NCBI GenBank assembly: GCA_003222275.1
Contig: QHVJ01000028.1
Location: 1 to 44,475 of the forward strand
Reading direction: 5' to 3'
Origin: Acidobacteriota bacterium
GTDB lineage: Bacteria; Acidobacteriota; Vicinamibacteria; Fen-336
Length of the DNA: 44,475 bases
The first letter of the stretch is position 1. Each line of letters begins with the position of its first letter. Below are positions 9,141 through 19,415 of this stretch, piece by piece. Made by a program: the position numbers and the translations under genes. Under the pieces are notes generated by a model. The model worked only from the letters and a program-made list of their open reading frames with translations, had not been told where the DNA came from and ran no database searches.

Positions 9141-9682
9141 GTCGTGTGCCGGAAGACGTGGAGCCCGGCCGAGCCGTTCTCCTCGTGCCACCCGGCCTCG
9201 ATCGGCCGGGGCCGGCCAAAGACCAGCGCGCGCCCTCCCTCGGCCACGAGCGGAGCGAGGGCGGACAGCGGAAGGTCGAGGCCGCGCAGGGTGACGGTCG
9301 TGGCCGCGGGACCGGTGTACTGGTCATGGCGCTCGCGAAGAACGTCGACGTCGGGCCGGCCCGCGGCGCGGCAGGCCTCCCTCAGGAATGCCCACCGACG
9401 TTGCCGCGGCTCCAGGAGGACGACGCGCAGCTCGGGACGGACGAGGGCGAGGACGAGCCCCGGCGACCCGTTGCCGGACCCCACGTCGATCAGCCGGCCC
9501 GGAAGCGCGTGCGGGGCGGCGGGAAGGACGTCTTTCACGAGCAGGGCCACCCGCTCGTCGGGCGTGCGCGCGCCGGTGAGGTTCACCCGCGGGCTCCAGG
9601 CGGCGAGCAGGTCGAGATAGCGCTCGAGGCCGGGGCGGGCCGTCTCCGGCAGCGCCAGCGCGTCGAGGGGCGGCCGGTGCAG
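9122..9682 (-). CDS. rsmG: 16S rRNA (guanine-N7) methyltransferase RsmG (GidB)
   Basis: About 186 residues, slightly short for RsmG, which methylates G527 of 16S rRNA. Motifs: LLAAWSPRVNLTGARTPDER, the SAM-binding LIDVGSGNGSPGLVLALVRP, and LLEPRQRRWAFLREACRAAG. The protein ends VSRET, encoded by the second parS-like site. The ORF-track start at 9946 lies deep in jag and is not credible. Downstream of the jag stop there is no ATG, GTG or TTG before the conserved region. The best guess is CTG at 9682, 12 bases after GGGGGAGG. The start is therefore unresolved. Confidence 0.85.
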   Translation of the reverse strand: MHRPPLDALALPETARPGLERYLDLLAAWSPRVNLTGARTPDERVALLVKDVLPAAPHALPGRLIDVGSGNGSPGLVLALVRPELRVVLLEPRQRRWAFLREACRAAGRPDVDVLRERHDQYTGPAATTVTLRGLDLPLSALAPLVAEGGRALVFGRPRPIEAGWHEENGSAGLHVFRHTTVSRET

Positions 9683-9690
9683 GCCCGCGG

Positions 9691-10395
9691 CTAGCCTCCC
9701 CCGGCCGGCTCCTCCGGCTCGCCTTCCGCAGCGCGGGGGGCCACCGTCACCCGGCGGTTGCCCTCCTCGCCGACGCTGTAGGTGCGAATCCCGGGCTCGG
9801 CGGCGAGGGCGACGTGCACCACCCGGCGCTCGTAGGAGTTGAGGGCGCGGGTGGTCCGCGGCACGCCGTCGCGCCGGACGGCCTCCGCCAGTTCCTGCGC
9901 GGTCCGGCGCAGGCCCTCGTCGCGCTCCACCCGGTGGCCCTCGCACGTCACGACCAGGCGCCGCGGGTCGAGCGCGCGCTGGTACATCCGCTGCAGCAGG
10001 TGGTCGAGGCCCTCGAGGACGTCGGCGTCGTCGTCGAGGAAGAACGCGACGTCCTTGCCTTCGATGCGGACGGTGAGGGTGTCGGGCGCCTCCTCGATCT
10101 CCGCCCCCACCTCCAGGCCGGCCGCCTCCGCGATCGCGCGCACCATGGCGCGCGCGCCGGCGCGCGGATCCTTCTCGGCCCGGGGACCCGGATCGGGCGG
10201 GGCCGGGGGCGGCGGCGGCGCGGTGCGGTCCATCAGCACCGCCACCCGGGCCGGCTGGGCGTTGAGCCCGCGTGCGGACGTCGCCCCCGCGTCGAGCACG
10301 ACGTAGTGGAGCCTCTCCCGGGGCACTCCGAGCGCCTGGCTCGCCGTCGCCAGCGCGTCCTCCACGTCCCGGCCGGAGAAGACCTGGTCCTTCAT
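9691..10395 (-). CDS. jag: Jag/KhpB-type RNA-binding protein (Jag-N, KH, R3H)
   Basis: 234 residues. Order: a Jag-N domain (MKDQVFSGRDVEDALATASQ, then ALGVPRERLHYVVLD), a proline-rich linker (TAPPPPPAPPDPGP), a KH-like domain (IEGKDVAFFLDDDADVLEGL) and a C-terminal R3H domain (NSYERRVVHVALAAEPGIRT). Jag/KhpB binds RNA and affects cell elongation in Gram-positives; it usually neighbours yidC. ATG 10395 has GGGAGG upstream and overlaps the yidC stop (ATGA). The 805-residue ORF in the track only appends an out-of-frame stretch of yidC. Confidence 0.92.
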   Translation of the reverse strand: MKDQVFSGRDVEDALATASQALGVPRERLHYVVLDAGATSARGLNAQPARVAVLMDRTAPPPPPAPPDPGPRAEKDPRAGARAMVRAIAEAAGLEVGAEIEEAPDTLTVRIEGKDVAFFLDDDADVLEGLDHLLQRMYQRALDPRRLVVTCEGHRVERDEGLRRTAQELAEAVRRDGVPRTTRALNSYERRVVHVALAAEPGIRTYSVGEEGNRRVTVAPRAAEGEPEEPAGGG

Positions 10396-12062
10396 TTCCG
10401 CCTCCCTTCCGGCCGGGCCCTCTCCTCGCGCGACTTCAGGATGCGCAGGGTCACCGCCTGCTGCATGATCGAACAGACGTTGGAGGCCAGCCAGTACAGG
10501 TTGAGACCGGCGGGAGCCCACAAGAACATGCCCACGAACATGAGGGGCATGATCATCATGACGCGCTGCTGCGCGGGGTCCATGGCGGTCGGCGTCATCC
10601 GCTGCATCACGAACATCGAGATCCCCATCAGGAGGGGGGTGACGAAGTAGGGATCCTTCTGCGAGAGGTCGGGGATCCAGAGGAACGGCGCACCCCGCAG
10701 CTCGATCGACACCGACAGCACCCGGTAGAACGCGATCAGGAAGGGCATGGTCAGCAGGATGGGCAGGCAACCCACCGTCATCTGCGTGCTCATGCTCATG
10801 CCGTGGCGCCCGTAGAGCGCGGCCACCTCCTTCTGCATCTCCTGGCGGCGCGGGTCGAGGGCGGGAACCTTGCGATACCGGTCCTGGATCACCTTCATCT
10901 CGGGGGCGAGCTTCGCCATCTTGACGCCGTTGGCGATGCTGTAGTGCCGCAAGGGGGCCATCACCAGGTTGATGAGCACGGTCAGGAGGACGATGGACCA
11001 CCCGTAGTTGCCGACGTGGCCGTGGACCCAGCGCAGAAGGGCCATGAGGGCCACGACGATGGGCCCGATCCACTCGCCGACCGGCACCACGCGCTGCAGG
11101 TCGTGATCGAGCTTGGACAGCATCAAATAATCCTTGGGACCCACGTACAGCGTCGCCGGCGCGTCGCCGCCGAGGACGACCCCGGCCTGGACGCCGACTC
11201 GAGGCTTGCCGTCCTCGCCGGGCGGCAGCGCGACCCCGCGCAGCTCGGCGGTGCCGGGCGGCGGCGGGATCCACAGCGCCGTGAAATGGGTGCCCTCGAC
11301 GCCGGCCCACCGCGCGGGGGAGACGGTCTGCGTGGGGCCGACCTTCGGCGCCGGGATCCGCTCCACGCCGCCGGGCCCGAGATAGACCGCCTGGGGGGCG
11401 TGGTACCCCTGCACCTCCATCTCGGCGGCGGTCGGGTTGCCGATCCCGGGACCCCAGAAGACGCGCACGGGCAGGTCGCGTCCCGCCTTGCGGGCGGCGC
11501 CGCGGACGCTCACCAGGTAGCCCCGCGGCTCGAAATGCAGCGTCTTTTCCGCCTCGATGTCCCCGTCCGCGTACGTGAATCGCAGGTCGGAGGAGTCCCC
11601 CGGGAGCGTCATGCTCTCCGCCGAGGGCTTGAAGAGGGCGTCCTTGAGCCGAGCATCGATGGCCGCGTCCCCCGTCTCGAGGTCGAGGGGCCGAGGACCG
11701 CCGACGACGGCCTGGACCATCTCCTCCGGCCGGCCGCGGGGGTCCGCGAAGTGAAGGAGCCGCCAGGACAGCAGCCGGGCCCCCCGGTTCGAGAAGGCGA
11801 CGGCGACGTCCGGGGTCTGGACCTCGACCCGCCGCTCCTTGTCGTCGGCAACCTGCGCCACCGCCGGCGCGGGCACCGGAGAGCGGGGGCCCGGGCGAGG
11901 GCCCGGAACGAGGGACGGGGAGGGCGCGGGGAGGGGCGGCACGGCCGAGGCGGCCGGCGTCGGCGAGGCCCGCGGCTTCGGCGGGGGAGCGAAGAGGAGC
12001 TGGTAGGCCGTGAGGACGAGAAGCGACAGGGCAACGGCCAGCAGAAGGCGTTTTTCTTCCAT
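10392..12062 (-). CDS. yidC: Membrane protein insertase YidC
   Basis: 556 residues, long Gram-negative form. Residues 5-24 (RLLLAVALSLLVLTAYQLLF) form the N-terminal membrane anchor. A proline-rich linker and a large periplasmic beta domain follow, then the conserved insertase core from about residue 330 (NYGWSIVLLTVLINLVMAPL, then QMTVGCLPILLTMPFLIAFY). YidC inserts proteins such as ATP synthase subunit c with or without Sec. It lies between yidD (3-base gap) and jag (4-base overlap), the usual order next to oriC. Confidence 0.97.
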   Translation of the reverse strand: MEEKRLLLAVALSLLVLTAYQLLFAPPPKPRASPTPAASAVPPLPAPSPSLVPGPRPGPRSPVPAPAVAQVADDKERRVEVQTPDVAVAFSNRGARLLSWRLLHFADPRGRPEEMVQAVVGGPRPLDLETGDAAIDARLKDALFKPSAESMTLPGDSSDLRFTYADGDIEAEKTLHFEPRGYLVSVRGAARKAGRDLPVRVFWGPGIGNPTAAEMEVQGYHAPQAVYLGPGGVERIPAPKVGPTQTVSPARWAGVEGTHFTALWIPPPPGTAELRGVALPPGEDGKPRVGVQAGVVLGGDAPATLYVGPKDYLMLSKLDHDLQRVVPVGEWIGPIVVALMALLRWVHGHVGNYGWSIVLLTVLINLVMAPLRHYSIANGVKMAKLAPEMKVIQDRYRKVPALDPRRQEMQKEVAALYGRHGMSMSTQMTVGCLPILLTMPFLIAFYRVLSVSIELRGAPFLWIPDLSQKDPYFVTPLLMGISMFVMQRMTPTAMDPAQQRVMMIMPLMFVGMFLWAPAGLNLYWLASNVCSIMQQAVTLRILKSREERARPEGRRK

Positions 12063-12065
12063 TAC

Positions 12066-12329
12066 CTATGGGACCGGGTCGAAGCCACCGGGATGGAGAG
12101 GATGACAACGGAGCAGACGACGCACGACCAGGATCGAGCCGCGGCGCGCGCCATGCCGTCGAACCGCCTCGGCCGCGTAGAGGCTGCAGCTCGGCACGAA
12201 CCGGCAGTAACCCCCGACGAGGGGAGCGAGCAGGGCGCGGTACGCGTCAATCGCGAGGAGCAGGGCCCGCGCGGCGGGCCGGGGCCGGGCCGCGGGCGGC
12301 AAGGCGTCGCAGGCGCTCCCTGTACTCAC
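12066..12329 (-). CDS. yidD: Membrane protein insertion efficiency factor YidD
   Basis: About 87 residues from GTG 12329, which has AGAGG seven bases upstream; TTG 12302 is an alternative (78 residues). The family core is complete: LLLAIDAYRALLAPLVGGYC, RFVPSCSLYAAEAVRRHG, VVRRLLRCHPLHPGGFDPVP. YidD is a small membrane-associated protein that helps YidC-dependent insertion. The start overlaps the end of rnpA, as is common in this operon. The ORF-track start (12389) adds a non-conserved basic stretch. Confidence 0.9.
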   Translation of the reverse strand: MSTGSACDALPPAARPRPAARALLLAIDAYRALLAPLVGGYCRFVPSCSLYAAEAVRRHGARRGSILVVRRLLRCHPLHPGGFDPVP

Positions 12330-12627
12330 GCTCGACCTCTGCCTGGGAACAGGCGGTGATCTCGGGCTTGGCGACCAGAACCAGGTCAACGGCCGGCAGC
12401 CCGCTCCGGACGTTTCGGCGGAACGCTTCCCGGAGCAGCCGCTTGGCCCGGTTGCGCCGGACGGCGCCCCCGAGCTTCCGGCTCACGGCCAGCCCCAGGC
12501 GATCTTGACCCCGGTTGCTCGCCGCCGCGACGAGGAGGAATAGCGGACCGTCGATCCGGTTCCCGCGGCGGAAGGCCCGCTGGAACTCGGCGGGGGAGCG
12601 AAGACGCTGCCAGGGCCGGAAACGTGC
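12247..12627 (-). CDS. rnpA: Ribonuclease P protein component, start codon unresolved
   Basis: The track gives 79 residues from a GTG at 12486, but the conserved protein clearly continues upstream: RFRPWQRLRSPAEFQRAFRR, GNRIDGPLFLLVAA, then RLGLAVSRKLGGAVRRNRAK. RnpA assists the P RNA in tRNA 5' maturation and is usually about 110-125 residues, so the true start must be near 12600-12640. In that frame there is no ATG, GTG or TTG from the conserved region back through rpmH to a TGA at 12777. The end coordinate given is approximate. Possible explanations are a rare start codon, a frameshift from rpmH, or a base error. Confidence 0.85.
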   Translation of the reverse strand, partial: ARFRPWQRLRSPAEFQRAFRRGNRIDGPLFLLVAAASNRGQDRLGLAVSRKLGGAVRRNRAKRLLREAFRRNVRSGLPAVDLVLVAKPEITACSQAEVEREYRERLRRLAARGPAPARRAGPAPRD

Positions 12628-12643
12628 TCCGGCCGCGGGCGCC

Positions 12644-12778
12644 CTAGGCTCCGATCCGCTTCCGTCCCTTCCGGCGGCGCCGCTTGAGGACGAGACGACC
12701 CCCCTTGCTCCGCATCCGGACCAGAAAGCCGTGTGTCCGCTTCCGCTTCCGGTTGTTTGGTTGAAATGTCCGCTTCAT
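12644..12778 (-). CDS. rpmH: 50S ribosomal protein L34
   Basis: Too short for the ORF track. ATG 12778 to TAG 12644 encodes 44 residues beginning [20 protein letters not shown] and ending RKGRKRIGA, a canonical L34. It is the first gene of the rpmH-rnpA-yidD-yidC-jag-rsmG operon leading away from oriC. The promoter is at 12840-12869. The rnpA frame remains open, without a start codon, across the whole of rpmH. Confidence 0.97.
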   Translation of the reverse strand: MKRTFQPNNRKRKRTHGFLVRMRSKGGRLVLKRRRRKGRKRIGA

Positions 12779-13099
12779 CGTGGGTTGCCCTTCGTCCGGC
12801 GGGCCGCGTCAAGGCCGGCCTGTCCCGGGGAAAGGGGTAAGTCTACTGGCCACGCCGGGTTCGTGTCAAACCCGCGCCACGTTTGCCCCCGCTTCGTCTT
12901 GTCGCGGTCGTCGCCCGTGTGATAGCCTAGGCGCTTGGAGCAACGCGACCCGCTCCCAACCTTTTTCCGTGTTCAGGCTTGGCTTTTCCACAGCTGTTGA
13001 AATCTCTGTGCAAAAGGGCTCTGGGCGAGAAGTGGTGCGGCCAAAATGATTGCCGTATCATATAAGTAGTTATAAACAAAAGACTTAGATATATCAGGC
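12779..13099. other. Probable chromosomal replication origin (oriC)
   Basis: This is a 321-base non-coding region between divergent rpmH and dnaA. It holds two exact matches to the DnaA-box pattern TTWTNCACA in inverted orientation: TTTTCCACA at 12984-12992 (plus) and TGTGCAAAA at 13007-13015 (minus strand TTTTGCACA). A looser one, TTATAAACA, is at 13070-13078. An AT-rich stretch of about 45 bases (13051-13098, with ATCATATAAGTAGTTATAA) is a strong contrast to the GC-rich surroundings. It is placed as a DNA unwinding element directly before dnaA. The number of boxes is low. A further TTTTCCACC lies in the dnaA-dnaN gap, so the origin may be bipartite. Confidence 0.75.
12840..12869 (-). promoter_or_regulatory. 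Sigma-70 promoter of the rpmH operon
   Basis: On the minus strand a perfect -35 box TTGACA (12869-12864) is followed after 18 bases by TAGACT (12845-12840; four of six match TATAAT). The predicted transcript starts near 12833, about 55 bases before the rpmH ATG. This is the best-looking promoter in the window, as expected for a ribosomal-protein operon. Confidence 0.7.
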
Positions 13100-14401
13100 A
13101 TGAACCTCTGGGACGAGGTGCTGGCCAAGGTCGAGGCCAAGGTCAATCGGCATAGCTTTGCGACCTGGTTTCGCCCGACGACGTTCCACGCCCTCCACGG
13201 GTCGAGCCTGCTCGTCCAGGTGCCGAATCCCCAGTTCAAGGATTGGCTCGCACGCAACTACCAAGGGATCATCGCCGAGTCCCTGCACGACCTCGGCCGC
13301 GCGGAGGTCCAGGTCGTCTTCGAATGCGAGGCGGCGGCGGCGGCCGCGCCCGACGCCGGGAGCGACCGCGAGGCCGTCGCGGTCTCGACCGCGCTCAACC
13401 CGAAGTACACCTTCGAGAGCTTCGTCGTCGGCTCGTCCAACCAGTTCGCCCACGCGGCCGCGCGGGCGGTGGCCGAGATCCCGAGCAAGTCCTACAACCC
13501 CCTCTTCCTCTACGGAGGCGTGGGGCTCGGCAAGACGCACCTCATGCATGCGATCGGGCATTACATCCAGGCCCGCAACCGCCACCTCAATCTCGTCTAC
13601 ATCTCCTCCGACCGCTTCATCAACGAGATGATCAACGCCATCCGCTTCGACCGCCTGCCCGCCTTTCGCCAGAAGTACCGGGCGGTGGACGTGCTGCTCG
13701 TGGACGACATCCAGTTCATCGCGGGCAAGGACCGCACCCAGGAGGAGTTCTTCCACATCTTCAACGCGCTCCACGACGCGCAGAAGCAGATCGTGATCTC
13801 CAGCGATTGCCCGCCGCGCCAGATCCCGACGCTCGAAGAGCGGCTGCACAGCCGCTTCGAATGGGGGCTCATCGCCGACATCCAGGCCCCCGACATCGAG
13901 ACCAAGGTCGCGATCCTCCGCAAGAAAGCGGAGGCGGAGCGGGTGGAGATCCCCGAGAACGTCGCGCTCTTCATCGCGAGCAAGGTCCGCACGAACATCC
14001 GCGAGCTGGAGGGGAGCCTCATCCGGCTCATCGCCTATGCGAGCCTGACCGGCCGCGACATCGACCTCACCCTCGCCCAGGAGATCCTCCGCGACCTCCT
14101 CCATACCGAGGACAAGCCCATCACGATCGAGATGATCCAGAAATTCGTGGCCGACCAGTTCGGCGTCAAGATCACCGAGCTCAAGGCCAAGAACAACTCG
14201 AAGACGGTGGCCGAGCCCCGCCAGATCGCCATGTATCTCATCAAGAACCTGACCGCCGCCTCGCTGCCGGAGATCGGCAAGGCCTTCGGGGGCAAGCACC
14301 ACTCGACGGTCATCCATTCGGTGCGCAAGATCGACACCTTGCGCAAGCGCGACCCCGAATTCGACCGCCGCATCAACAGCTTTGTCCAAGCGTTCCGATG
14401 A
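13100..14401 (+). CDS. dnaA: Chromosomal replication initiator DnaA
   Basis: 433 residues. Domain I: MNLWDEVLAKVEAKVNRHSF. A short linker follows. The AAA+ domain has Walker A LYGGVGLGKTHLMHA and Walker B VDVLLVDDIQFIAGK. The DNA-binding domain IV signature is GKAFGGKHHSTVIHSVRKI. DnaA binds boxes in oriC, melts the AT-rich element and starts replication. ATG 13100 is preceded by only a weak AGG. The 228-base gap to dnaN holds a near DnaA box and no gene. Confidence 0.98.
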   Translation: MNLWDEVLAKVEAKVNRHSFATWFRPTTFHALHGSSLLVQVPNPQFKDWLARNYQGIIAESLHDLGRAEVQVVFECEAAAAAAPDAGSDREAVAVSTALNPKYTFESFVVGSSNQFAHAAARAVAEIPSKSYNPLFLYGGVGLGKTHLMHAIGHYIQARNRHLNLVYISSDRFINEMINAIRFDRLPAFRQKYRAVDVLLVDDIQFIAGKDRTQEEFFHIFNALHDAQKQIVISSDCPPRQIPTLEERLHSRFEWGLIADIQAPDIETKVAILRKKAEAERVEIPENVALFIASKVRTNIRELEGSLIRLIAYASLTGRDIDLTLAQEILRDLLHTEDKPITIEMIQKFVADQFGVKITELKAKNNSKTVAEPRQIAMYLIKNLTAASLPEIGKAFGGKHHSTVIHSVRKIDTLRKRDPEFDRRINSFVQAFR

Positions 14402-14629
14402 GGTTGCCCTGGTTTTCCACCACGGCGGGCCGCCCGTCTGCATCCGCGGGCGCGGGGCCCTCCGCCATCCGCAGCGGGAAGCGCCGTCACCCTCGGACGT
14501 CCACACGTCCGCCCACAGGCCAAGCCTCCGCGGTGGAGCGAGTTGGCCGCCTTTTCGCGGTTTCCGCACCCTCTCTTTTCATCCTTCAATGGACATCCGG
14601 GAGAAGAGAGGAGAGGAGGTAGAGCGCTG

Positions 14630-15733
14630 ATGGAGATCACGGTCCGGAAGAACGACCTCGTGCGAGAACTGCACCTCGTGCAGGGGATCGTGGAGAAGAA
14701 GAACTCGATCCCGATCCTCTCCAACGTGCTCGCGGAGGCCAAGGGGAAGGAGCTGCGGATCTCGGCCACCGACCTCGACGTCTCGCTGCGGTGCGGATGC
14801 CCGGCGGAGATCGCGGACGAGGGCGCGATCACGCTGGCGGCCAAGAAGCTCTATGAGATCGCGCGATCGCTGCCGGAGGCGGACGTCAAGATCAAGGTCC
14901 TGCCCGACGCGTGGGCCTCGATCGAGTGTGAGCGGGTGACCTTCAAGATGGCCGGGCTGCCCAAGGAGGACTTCCCGTCGCTGCCCGAGGCCAAGGGAAA
15001 AGGGGGAGTGGAGGTGCCGGGCGAGGTGCTCCGGGAGCTGATCGCGCGCACCGCTTTCGCGATCACGGCCGAGGACGCCCGCTACTACCTGGCCGGGGCC
15101 CTCATGATCCTGGACAAGGACGGCGTCGCGATGGTGGCCACGGACGGGCACCGTCTCTCGTACGCGCATCGCCAGAGCGCGCTGAAGCTCGCCGACCCCC
15201 AGCGCGTGCTGGTGCCGCGCAAGGCGATCCACGAGCTGGCGCGCCTTCTCGAAGAGGAAGAGACGGTGAGCTTCCAGCAGGTGGAGAACCACCTCGTCTT
15301 CGTCGTCGGCGGCCGGACGCTCGCCTCCAAGATGATCGAGGGCCAGTTCCCCGCCTTCGAGAAGGTCATCGCGGTGACGGGGGACAAGGTGGTGAATCTC
15401 GGCCGCGAGGAGCTGGGGACCGCGATCCGCCGGGTCAGCCTGCTCTCTTCGGAGCGGAGCCGGGCCGTGAAGCTGTCGCTCAACCCCGACCGCCTCGATC
15501 TGGCCGCTTCCTCCCCCGACCTCGGCGAGGCGCGCGAATCCCTCGCCGCCGAATACAAGGGGGACTCGGTGGAGATCGGCTTCAACGCGCAATACCTCCT
15601 CGATTTCCTCGGCGTGGCGGGGACGGAAGCGGTGCGCATGGAGCTGAAGGACCACGAGAGCCAGGGGGTCTTCCGGCCCCAGGGCTCGGCGGAGACCGAT
15701 TACCGCTACGTCGTGATGCCGATGCGTCTATAG
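14630..15733 (+). CDS. dnaN: DNA polymerase III beta subunit (sliding clamp)
   Basis: 367 residues from ATG 14630, chosen because GGAGG lies 11-12 bases upstream and the family start follows (MEITVRKNDLVRELHLVQGI). The track's earlier start adds non-conserved sequence. The three clamp folds are visible, with KNSIPILSNVLAEAKGKELR in the first and the conserved C-terminal end YRYVVMPMRL. The clamp tethers polymerase and mismatch-repair factors to DNA. Repeat B2 follows, before recF. Confidence 0.97.
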   Translation: MEITVRKNDLVRELHLVQGIVEKKNSIPILSNVLAEAKGKELRISATDLDVSLRCGCPAEIADEGAITLAAKKLYEIARSLPEADVKIKVLPDAWASIECERVTFKMAGLPKEDFPSLPEAKGKGGVEVPGEVLRELIARTAFAITAEDARYYLAGALMILDKDGVAMVATDGHRLSYAHRQSALKLADPQRVLVPRKAIHELARLLEEEETVSFQQVENHLVFVVGGRTLASKMIEGQFPAFEKVIAVTGDKVVNLGREELGTAIRRVSLLSSERSRAVKLSLNPDRLDLAASSPDLGEARESLAAEYKGDSVEIGFNAQYLLDFLGVAGTEAVRMELKDHESQGVFRPQGSAETDYRYVVMPMRL

Positions 15734-15766
15734 AGAGCAGATGCTGAGGAATCCTACGCATGTGAA

Positions 15767-15873
15767 CGTCCGGCGCGCGAAGCGGAGTGTTTCCTCTGCC
15801 GGATGGCGGCGGATTCACTCCGCCGCCGTCCGCTTGTTGAAGGCGCGCGCGGAGCGAAGCGCGCCGCATCCGG
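15767..15873 (+). repeat. Intergenic structured repeat, family B copy 2 (dnaN-recF spacer)
   Basis: Matches 2991-3099 over about 107 bases. The core stem (15801-15813 with 15819-15831) is 13 bp with one T-G wobble around the loop TTCAC. A second stem GGCGCGC / GCGCGCC (15842-15848 with 15859-15865) lies downstream. Stem differences from copy 1 keep base pairing. Here the transcribed strand carries TTCAC, opposite to copy 1, so orientation relative to transcription is not conserved. Confidence 0.8.
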
Positions 15874-15880
15874 TTTAAGC

Positions 15881-16951
15881 GTGTGGGTGGCGAGGATGGA
15901 GGTACGGGACCTGCGTAACGTGAAGGAGGCGAGCCTGGAGTTCGCACCGGGGCTGAACGTGCTGGTGGGGCGCAACGCGCAGGGCAAGACGAGCCTGCTC
16001 GAGGCGGTGGGCCTGCTCGCGCGCGGCCGCTCGTTCCGCACCGAGGATACCGAGACCCTGATCCGGCGGGGCGCGGGAGTACTGCGCGCGCGGGGAACCG
16101 CGACGGCGCCGGACCGCCGCACCTGCCTGGAAGTCGAGATCGCCCCCGGCACGAGGCGCCTGCGCGTCGACGGACGGGAAGTGCCGCCACGCGAGTACCA
16201 CGGCCGCCTCGAGGTGGTGGTCTACTCGACCGACCGCCTGCGGGTCGTGCGCGGCCCGATGCGCGAGCGCCGGCAGTTCCTCGACCGCTCCGGCTCGGCG
16301 CTGTGGCCGGCGTATCGGCAGACGGTGCGGGACTTCGAGCGCGTGCTCGGGCAGCGCAATGCGGCCCTGGAGGCGGGGGCCAGGGATCTCGACACGTGGA
16401 ACGAGCGCTTCGTGGAGCTGGGCGCGCGGCTGCGCGACCGGCGGGCGTCCTACGTCGAGCGGCTGCGGGTGGCCTTGCGGCATGGGTTCCACCCGGAGGG
16501 CGAGCGCTACGACGTCGTGCTCGTCCCCGCGCCGCTCGCCGGCGGGGTCGAGGCGGAACGACCCCGGCTCGTGGCCGAGATGGAGGGCCGCCGGCGGGAC
16601 GAGGGCCGCACCCGGCGGAGCCTCGTCGGCCCGCATCGGGACGAGGTGCTGTTGCTGGTGGATGGCGAGGAAGCGGGCGTCGCCGCCTCGTCGGGCCAGG
16701 CCCGCAGCCTCCTGCTCGCGCTCGCGCTGGCGACGCTCGAGGTCTACCGGCAGGAGACGGGCAGCGCCGCGGTGGCGCTGCTCGACGACCTCGACTCCGA
16801 GCTGGACGAGGCGCGCGCCACCGAGCTGTGCCGCGAGGTGAGCCGCCGGGGGCAGGCCCTCGTCACCACCGCCCACGCGGGCTGGGCGCGCCGCCTGGCC
16901 GATGGAGGGCGGCTCTTCGAGGTGGAGGCGGGCGAGGTGCGAGCGGCTTGA
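15881..16951 (+). CDS. recF: DNA replication and repair protein RecF
   Basis: About 356 residues from GTG 15881; GTG 15887 and ATG 15896 are alternatives. The earlier ORF-track start would translate repeat B2. RecF is an SMC-like ATPase that loads RecA at gaps with RecO and RecR. Seen: an N-terminal strand (ARMEVRDLRNVKEASLEF), Walker A VGRNAQGKTSLLEAV, the ABC-type signature region (AASSGQARSLLLALALATLE) and Walker B AVALLDDLDSELDEAR. It sits in the standard dnaA-dnaN-recF-gyrB order. Confidence 0.94.
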   Translation: MWVARMEVRDLRNVKEASLEFAPGLNVLVGRNAQGKTSLLEAVGLLARGRSFRTEDTETLIRRGAGVLRARGTATAPDRRTCLEVEIAPGTRRLRVDGREVPPREYHGRLEVVVYSTDRLRVVRGPMRERRQFLDRSGSALWPAYRQTVRDFERVLGQRNAALEAGARDLDTWNERFVELGARLRDRRASYVERLRVALRHGFHPEGERYDVVLVPAPLAGGVEAERPRLVAEMEGRRRDEGRTRRSLVGPHRDEVLLLVDGEEAGVAASSGQARSLLLALALATLEVYRQETGSAAVALLDDLDSELDEARATELCREVSRRGQALVTTAHAGWARRLADGGRLFEVEAGEVRAA

Positions 16952-19414
<2,463 letters not shown>

Positions 19415-19415
19415 C

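Noticed and set aside
9691-12108. 805-residue ORF as a giant Jag protein
   Set aside because: Only the last 234 residues are Jag; the rest is an out-of-frame reading of yidC, which is certain in its own frame.
13000-13099. tRNA or other structured RNA gene in the origin region or other gaps
   Set aside because: No cloverleaf or GGTTCRANYCC-like T-arm was found in any intergenic region read by eye; the AT-rich tract is better explained as a DNA unwinding element.
14402-14629. Small gene between dnaA and dnaN
   Set aside because: Short frames here have no family resemblance or Shine-Dalgarno; the ORFs at 14382-14630 and the extended dnaN start are chance reading frames.
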